A stretch of DNA of 64,000 bases from Strongylocentrotus purpuratus (taxonomy: Eukaryota > Echinodermata > Echinoidea > Camarodonta > Strongylocentrotidae), in the NCBI RefSeq assembly GCF_000002235.5, contig NW_022145604.1, positions 27,337,291-27,401,290 of the forward strand. Reading direction: 5' to 3'. Made by a program: the position numbers and the translations under genes. The notes under the pieces are model-generated. The model saw only the letters and a list, made by a program, of their open reading frames with translations. It was not told the origin of the DNA and did not search any database. Below, one piece after another: positions 55,767-64,000 of this stretch; positions within the stretch are counted from its first letter, which is position 1; every line of letters starts with the position of its first letter.

Positions 55767-58700
55767 GCGATAGTAACCCAAGATGCAGAGGAGGGTAACT
55801 GATATCGGGAATACTCTAGGATACAAGGGCTGATGTAAGCTCTTATAGGGTCAAGTGTTTCACTGTTAACCCAACCTCTGATGGTAAGGTGTTAAAGGCA
55901 AACTATTTATTCACAAGTCTTCTATCTTCCTCTGTAGATAGCCAATGACACACAAGAAGCATTTTGCTATGATCTTGATTGTTATATGTTTGTAAATTCT
56001 GTATATATTCTATTTTTCATGGTTGAAATTATATGTAAAATGTAATAATTTTACTATGGACATGAATCAAATTTAAAAAAGACTCCAAACTCCGATGTTC
56101 CTCCACGAAACACAATAGGGTATACATTTATTTGACTTAGGTAAATGGCGTCCTTTAGCGTATTATGGTAGTTAGAAATTGATAAATTCACACATTCTAA
56201 ATGCCTTTGTGCGATGCAAATCCTAATGCAAATCCTGATTGCAAATGCAAAAGATTATCTTTCTCATTTACATTTTACAGATTTTGTTGAGTATCTTGAT
56301 TTTGGATTTCAAATAGAACAATTTCCCGAGCGTGCCATTAATCCTTTAGCTCTTTCAAGTTACATCAGCAATGTTTCTAATTAAAAAAAAACCTGTGACG
56401 AAACAAGATAACGCGAAACCAAACCCGAACAACACATCCAAAATCCAGAATACAAATTTAGGTCAACTATATTGACGAAGCCTGCATTCCGACACTGCAT
56501 TATTTTTTCTGTACCCCAAATGCAGTTATTGTATTACATCGCCCTGTCCTTCTTCTACAACCCCCCCCCCCCCCTTCGCGGTGTTTCTAGACAGGTTTAT
56601 ATTCCAACGACACCTGAAATTCGACCGAAAAGTAAGATGTGTCGCTGATATACGATATAAGACACATCTCACTTGCACATGTTCAACGAGTATAGAGCCC
56701 GGGGCAATAGCAATTTTCTTAATGCATTCGATGGAAATATTTGATCCGATAGTAGAGTTACTATTACCTCCGCGATGGGGCTAACAAGAAAAGACGATGG
56801 GAGACGAAATGTATTTGCGACACTTCGACATGGAAATGACACAGAATAATAATCTTGATTGTCAGTGGCTGGCAGACAATTTGCTGTCCTGAAGGCTTGA
56901 CTAAGATGCTTAAAGCTCGGGGGAAAAGTCGTCTGTACCAATATTTGCTATTGCCCTCCATGTTCGTTTGTTTCTTCTAGGTCAATGTGTGCTGGGATTA
57001 CGGTTCTGAATGGAGGGAATCAATGAAAGTGTTTCGTTTTCTTGAAGGATCCATTATCATACATTTCATAAGCATAAAGCAGAAGAAAGGACACACAAAA
57101 GAAGTAAAGTAGGGTGTAAAATGATCAAATCTCGAGAGAGGTGTATCCAGAAATTAACCACGGGGTAGCAGATTCCTCCCAAGGCCAGATGGAGGGAAGC
57201 TGTCCTGTGTTCACTCAAGATTGTATTGAATCTGCTTTTCTGGTCCCTTACACTTCCAAATGCATAATACCATGGAATTGTATTGCAACTTCTGTTCCGT
57301 GGACATTGAGCACGTCGGCATATTTCCTTTTCTTCGTTCCGTCATTTTTTTCTTTTATCTTTTATGTCTGCTGCCGATTTATTACTAAATAAATCAATTC
57401 AAACAAATACTGTATATTGTCTATTCATTGCCAAATTCTAATAATATGACCCTGTCATTATGAATGTATACAGGAAACACTTGAGTTGGCAAGGTCACAA
57501 AACAATGACGCTTCAACATAAATCTTATTCTAAGACCGTGTCGGTGCATTCAATCTCGAGGTCACGTTTTTGTTGAAGGGATGTGCATTTTGGGGGGTTC
57601 CAGACATACAGAGTTCGATTTTCTCAGGCATAATTTAATCAAAATTTGATTTCTCAGAACACCGACGAGACTTGCAGGCTCGTGAAGGAAGCCAATAAGC
57701 CGGCCTTCACGTTTAATCTATCAACAAAAATGAAATCATTTGCAATACGACATATCATTTGTCTAGGATATTCCTTCTAAGAGTACGATTCGTCATGCAT
57801 TTTTTCAACAATTTGTTTTACTATAATGGTGTCCAAATTCAAAATTATTTTCCCGCTTTTGCAAGAAATGTTAAAGTGGATTATTAGCCAGGTACTAAAT
57901 AAAATGAAAGGTATGTTAATTATATAATCGTCACAGAGGGAATAGCAACGCTCCCATTGGTCATACAGTAATTGTAAATATTAATGAACAGTGATGAAGG
58001 AATGAGTCTAAAGCAGGATATTTTTCGTATTTTACAAAATATTAAAACCATACACTGTAATTATAGTAACATGACGATGGTTTTACGAGACTTTTTAGAA
58101 GATAAGCTGATTGAGAATGGACAATAATTACAGAATGATAATAAATACAAAGGACAAAAGAAAATTGATACCAAACATGCAAGGATGGAATAATGACGAA
58201 GGATAGAAAATTACAATAAATACAATGATGGCCTTTTTAAATAACCTTTCAGAATTTCATCTGCGCTTGATATATAAATTCTTTGTCCGAATTTTCCTGT
58301 TCTTAATGAAGTACCGCTCATATATTTTTCATGATATTGCTATTTATCTATTATTCAACACATACGGTCCGACAAAACGGCAGACATCCCCGTATGGTTA
58401 ATCTATTGAGGTTAAATAGCGGCATCTAGGTTTGTGATCTATTGATTTGTTTTCCTCATCCCAATACTGACACATGTTAAAATACAAAAAGGGCACATTT
58501 CATGTTGTTATATGCAAGAAAGTATAAAAGAGAAAGTTATTATTAATTTAAAAGGAAATGAAAATGGCTACGTATTTTGATAGGCCTGTTTTGCATAAGA
58601 ATGGGTCATTTGAACAACAAAAAGTGAATGGTGAATTTGTGTATTCCACAAGCCATATGATAAATCATTACTTATGTAAGTTTAAAAAGGAGGTAAAAAC

Positions 58701-61700
58701 ACCAAAGGGTATTGCTTTTGTTATAAGTTGACAGAGGAATTATTTAAAGGGAAATTATTAAAATTGGCAACACATTTCACAGGTGACGATAAAGTTGTAA
58801 AAACTGTTGTTCGAAGGTAATGTATCAAAAATAAATTCATTTAAGTTTACCCAGTACGATGAATCGATAAAGACCCACGTATAAATATCTTTATTTCTTC
58901 TGTGAGGTACTACCAAATTATTTGGTTTTATACATTAAAAAAACCGTTTTGTAACTGACAATGTTACCCTGTAAAAGGCGTACAAATGAATAAAATAAAT
59001 AAATATGATAATTGCAGGGCCCTCAGGAAGAACAGCATTGAAACTGTTGAGGATTCATTCCCTGGATAAACATTTGTAAAATGTATTCAAATTAACGAAC
59101 CTAATATGTCTTTAGGAGCTTAGAAATATATTTCTTTCTGATTTTGTAGGATTAAATATTCTTTCCCTTTTCCGAAAAAGGCAGGGGGTGTTGACATTTA
59201 AAAAGAGGGTACTTTGTATACCCTTATTCACTGAGGCTATGATATGTCAAACAGTTCCAAGGTATGCAACCAATCAAACGATAATCTATTTTGCTTTATA
59301 ATCAATGATACCCAAGATGAATTTATCTTATTCTGTTTTATTTCATGTGTGTGTTACGACACTGATCAATTTTCTTTTGTACGACCGTTTCTCCTCTAAT
59401 TTCTAGAGATTTCCTTTCGAAAAGCTTTCTTGGTCCGCGATAGTCCGAATTCCCTGCCCACCGTTACATCTTCCATACGGCTTTTTACTAGTAATTACCG
59501 TCCGCAGATTGAATTGGCTTGAAGGCTAGTCCCTGAATCCAGAAGGAATTAGTCTGGATTAATTGAAGTTCGGAGGAGAGGAGGACAAAGCATAGCTAGT
59601 GATTGATCTGGGAATTAAATCACGCGCATTACGATGTATAGCAGCGGGTCGCCGCGGCGTAAAAGACGACGTTTCGTTTGCTGACCTTCTTCTCAATTTT
59701 CGTCCTCGGACGGTGTGGTTGCGCCCCCTGCACAATCTTGAATATATGCGAGGATTCGGTTATACTTGCAATGACGACAATATTGCGGTTAACAAACTCA
59801 TGAATACTGGCTGTCTTGTCGTTATAGGTTTAGCCTTAAAATGTTACTTGTTTTTTTCTTTTGTCAACTTAAAATCTATAATAAATTAGGTAAATAGGTT
59901 TCTACAATTACAAATTGTGATAAATCATCAAATCTTATTGTATTTGTTTTGCGTTATTTTGTTTTTATTGCGCTCGTTTTTTTTATTCATGTTGTTGTTT
60001 TTATTAAAGTCTTAACAACTTTTCTTTTCATTGATATTGGAGCGCTAGGAGCATCAAGATGTGACGAACATTTTATTTTAAACACCATTTTCATAATTTC
60101 TGTGCGTATACAGTTTCGAGAACGATTTGAGGCCCTTCTCTTTTGTTGAGCGACTACCGAAAATGAAACAAATAACGATGCCTGCACAACATAAAGCAAT
60201 CAGAAATACACCCACTCAAACATGTAAACCCCTCATGGATACATTTCTATGCATGATAACTAGAGTGGGATATTACGATCGGGAACTATTGATCTGTCTA
60301 GCCTAATGGTCTCGACAAAAGATTTATCTATAGAGCCTATAATTGCGAATTGACACGATAACTGCGAAGGATGTAAATGTAATACTTGTGATTTTGGATT
60401 TGGATTTTTTTTATTTCAAAGGAGAAAGATTTGTTAAAATTGGGTCTGGCAAGTTAAAGGAGATGTTGTTATTTACACTTCTCATTGAAAAAGATACACA
60501 CAAGTGTATTGCGAATAATGATTATTTTTAAAAGGGAACTTTGAAAACAATCGTATGGTATATTTGAACTTCGAAATTTAACAGGTTTGAGATCAAATAT
60601 AATATCAGCGTTAATTATTTCCTGATTACGGGGTCATTTAAATAAACGTTTCAGTGACATTTGTCATGTAAATGCTGTATCTTCTGTCTCATTGTCTCTG
60701 TTTCTCTCTCTTTCTTTTCTCTCTCTCTCTCTCTCTCCCTCCCTTCCCCCTCTCTTTCTCTCTCTCTCTCTCTCCACATTATCTCTCCATCTCTCCTACG
60801 TTAGACCAACTTGTAGCAACCCAACGCTGCCTAATAAAAGCGAGTATATTTCCAATTTGCATAACATTTACTGAATTGCTTATAATTTGTAAGATAGAAA
60901 ACGATTTTGTCGTCATCTCGATATCTCCCTTCTGGTAAAATGACAGCGTTTCATTCTGACCTGGCAAGACTATTTTCTCATTGGCCAATTATCTACAGGC
61001 TGGCCCATCATGCTCATGGAAAACCTCCCCTTTTAGGGTCTTCCTCTGATCATGCCTAACCGCTGATGTTCTGTCAATCCGCTCAGAAAAAGCGTGCACC
61101 CACTACGCTTAAAGAGAAAGGCGAGTTCTGGTGAAGATGTAAAAGAGTTTATCTTTTGAAGCTTTCTCTTTGTATGCCAGTTCGGAAGTCGGAATACCAT
61201 AGTAGAAATGTCCCTTGAAAAGAACGGCTGTTCAAAATTCCCTATAATGTGAAATATGACAAGAAATTACCTGTGTGAAGTCCCGTAAAACCACATCAGC
61301 CAGCAATGCTGCTTGTGATCATCAGCAATACTGCGTCATTTGTGTTCATTCCAAAACATTTCAATTCGACAACAAAATCTTACTTTCTACATATTCAATC
61401 TTTTCCAATCGCTCCCGACAGTTTTGTTTAGGATATAATCGCATGGCCAGTACTCGACTTTATATTTAATGTATGCCCGAGGGATACATCTCTGTGTGGC
61501 AAGTCATGCGACATCTAGCAAGCAATGTTCTCGACTGGTTCTCATGCCTGCTGACTTGAGAGCCGCACGATTATGATTCAATTTGCAACCTCATCCCGTT
61601 TTCCGGTTGAGGGCAGTACTATCGTTAACATAGATGGCGGAACAATTTATGGATGGTGGAAAGGAGGATAGTTTCCACCCAACTGACTGTAATCCAGACT

Positions 61701-64000
61701 AAAGGGGGATCTTAGTGATAGCTTTAGCATAACTGTTGCCATGGTTAGGGTTCCGGGGCTGACCCTCTTTTTGCTTGACGTCTGGTCGCTATTTTTCATC
61801 AAAACAAATGTAGCGGAAGCACAAAGAGAGACAAAGGTTAAATGTTGACGATTGTTGTCATCATAACCGTCATCATTTAAGGATTAGGGTTCCGGTGCTT
61901 TTTCCCCCACGGTGGGAACTACTAACACACAGTGTGACAAATGATAAATAGTGCATATACACATGCAGACTGATACGCTAATAAATTACGTTGATATTAC
62001 AAACTTTCTTTGATATGAAATTTATCAACAAAAAACAAAAAACAAAACAAAACAAATAATTTAAAGAATATATACAAGAAATCCATTGTATATAGTAGGT
62101 ATAAAACCACTAGGCTGAATGTTGTGAAAAGAAATATACGGGACGTTTTCTATTGTGTGTTAAAATATAAATGCATGACTACACCCTCCCTAGCATGCTA
62201 AAGCACAATTCGTCTAGATCGTATTTGCATCAATATTTTTCTCTTTGACATACTTTTGATGGATCGATCTCTTTCAGTCTTCACTGCAATTTACACACTA
62301 AAAACACAATAATCTTCCATTTGCGTAGAAGCGACGATCAGACGGTCGGTCCGATTATGTTTCTGAAATGTGCACGATGCAGAGATTGACTATGTCCTCG
62401 ATCCCTCATGCGCATTACGCCAAATTAGGTTTTGTGTCTTCACTTTGGAGCGGAAATGCAGAAAATGACTTGCAACAGCGTTCACACTCTCGGTATCGGA
62501 ATGAACATGAAATCTCTAAGAGTCTAACGCACGGTAGAATTTCGTGAAGAATTGATAGTTTTACACTATCGGATGTGTTCCCATTCTGGGTAGTGTTCAC
62601 ACCTCATGTGAGGTGAACTCTTATGTACCGCGCAAATATGTGTACACTTTCGAGCGCTATCTCAACAACAACAAAAATAAAGCGCATTTCCTACTGTTAC
62701 AGGTGCCAAATTGACGATGTACCACTGGCGCAAAGTTTTTTTGTTTTTTCTATCACAGATAAATTAACCAATTCAGTTCTGTTCGATGGGCTTTAGTGTT
62801 TCGTCCTGTAGTTCACATCAAAATTCAGTTTGAAACAGACAGCCTCTTTTGCTGCCTGTTTGTTTTTCTACGTCTCTAAAAATTCATTTGACAAGAAAGG
62901 TTGTTTTTTAATTTTCTTGTTTTGCAGATGTTGAAATATGTCACTAATTGTCATAAAAAACACGATAGAAATGGAAATCAGCGGAGAGCGCGAACACGTA
63001 TTGTTCGTGAACGTATGCTTGGAGTGTGGTCGACTTGCGTATTCTGTGGTTCTGACTTGACTAGATAGACAATTGCAAACCTTGCGGAATCTTTTCGAGG
63101 TCTTTCTTCCGGAAACTATTTTCAATCAGACAATCTTTCCACAATGGGAACACGTCTGGGGAAGTAATGGGTTTTATATTAAACTTCGGGATGGACAAGT
63201 CGACTAAAGTGGATACTCAAACGCCACCCGTGGCAGGCAACCGGAGAGCGTAAAACCACATAGAGAAGGGATGAGGCGCAAAAGTTCAAGTGGTATTATG
63301 GAAATTGCCTTCTTCTGAAGATGCAACTTCTTCCATCTGAATTTCAGATACGTTAAACAAACGCAGGGGATGTCCAAGTGTTATTCTATCACTTGGGCAT
63401 ATTGAAGGAGTGTTTGCGACGAAGTCCTAGAGATTGGTCTGCCAGTCAACGGACGGACATACGGGGAGAAGTGGACATGACCACAAGAAGACGTGACGTT
63501 ATCGAAATCGTTTTGTTTTTGTCATTTCCAAGGGGATTACATTTAAACCTTAAACCCTGACTGAAGGATAAAGTGTCCCAGTGCGGTCCCCTAAAAGTGT
63601 CAATTTTAAAAACAACTATTTTTGTACTCTTTATTTTGTTGTAAGACTTGTTGTTCGTGGTATCTTTCAACTGATGTCTAAATTCCACGAAGAGTCTCTC
63701 TTTAAAAAAAAAAAAACTTTTAACAAGCAACAGTTCGGAAGAGACGCTCAAGTTCGTTACACCAGTGACCCCTTTTAAGATGCTTAAGCCCCTCTTGTTG
63801 TGTTGTGCTTACTGATCTTGATAACGTCCTTACACGGGCTACTTTAGTTCAAACTTGTCATTACGAGCATCTTTAAATTAGCTAATATTTTTTGTTAATT
63901 GTTGTCTTGTGACACCTTAAAAGAAATCGGTAGTATGATGGTGCTAAAATAAAAATTGACATCTTAAAGGGAACCGTTTAATTGACAAAACATAGCAGGA

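Larger units (their letters stand above)
37985..64000. other. Upstream region with no recognisable gene
   Basis: Apart from the repeats listed and one unconfirmed candidate exon (38924-39045), I see no supported coding region on either strand. Frames such as 42668-42907 (-), 43897-44220 (+) and 59599-59889 (+) have no recognisable domain or splice partners. From 56100 to 64000 the DNA is AT-rich and plain except for a poly-C run near 56562-56574, a 13-bp hairpin at about 56630-56675, and a CT tract at 60690-60776. It may hold 5' non-coding exons or enhancers of the calcitonin-receptor-like gene. Confidence 0.55.

Noticed and set aside
59599-59889. 96-residue frame on the + strand
   Set aside because: No recognisable domain, no splice partner and ordinary base composition.

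Overview
The window is animal nuclear DNA: AT-rich, intron-rich, and crowded with CT/GA microsatellites, poly-C tracts, palindromic MITE-like elements and a tRNA-derived SINE. Together with two split genes for class B (secretin-family) neuropeptide GPCRs, this suggests a marine invertebrate deuterostome, most likely an echinoderm such as a sea urchin or sea cucumber. The species call is inference from repeat style and receptor type, not proof.

Two genes can be supported and they point at each other. On the + strand (4551-7951) are the last five coding exons of a class B GPCR: TM4 to the cytoplasmic tail. The 5' half (hormone-binding domain, TM1-3) must lie left of the window. Its TM5-TM7 sequence (RKATKA, PLLG, STQG, CFLNTEVR) most resembles CRF / insect diuretic-hormone-44 receptors. 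On the - strand (37847 down to 15888) is a second, apparently complete class B GPCR. I assembled it by hand from 13 exons with consistent splice phases into a 563-residue reading frame: signal peptide, six-cysteine HormR ectodomain with five N-glycosylation sequons, seven TM segments, and a 150-residue tail ending TTEV. It best resembles calcitonin/CGRP-type receptors (YCNLTFDYWDCW, NQTWTNYS, RVTIHKN, CNYFWMLSEGLYLH, NIVRVLVTKLR). The two stop codons are 7.9 kb apart, tail to tail.

Region by region: 1-4550, intron or upstream DNA of the + gene with a direct repeat and CT tracts; 4551-7951, CRF-receptor-like exons; 7952-15887, convergent intergenic DNA and probable 3' UTRs with a MITE; 15888-37847, the calcitonin-receptor-like gene, whose introns hold many inverted-repeat elements, minisatellites and a 2.4 kb element bounded by arrays of ATCGTGTAA; 37848-64000, no gene I can recognise, but MITEs, a 42-bp minisatellite, a SINE, a LINE reverse-transcriptase fragment and long CT/GA tracts.

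Both receptors would act at the plasma membrane as G-protein-coupled receptors for peptide hormones (CRF-like and calcitonin-like respectively). The points most worth a second look are: the exact removal of one conserved intron in the + gene; a decayed duplicate of an ectodomain exon in the - gene; the strand-biased CT tracts that abut several 3' splice sites; and the ATCGTGTAA element.
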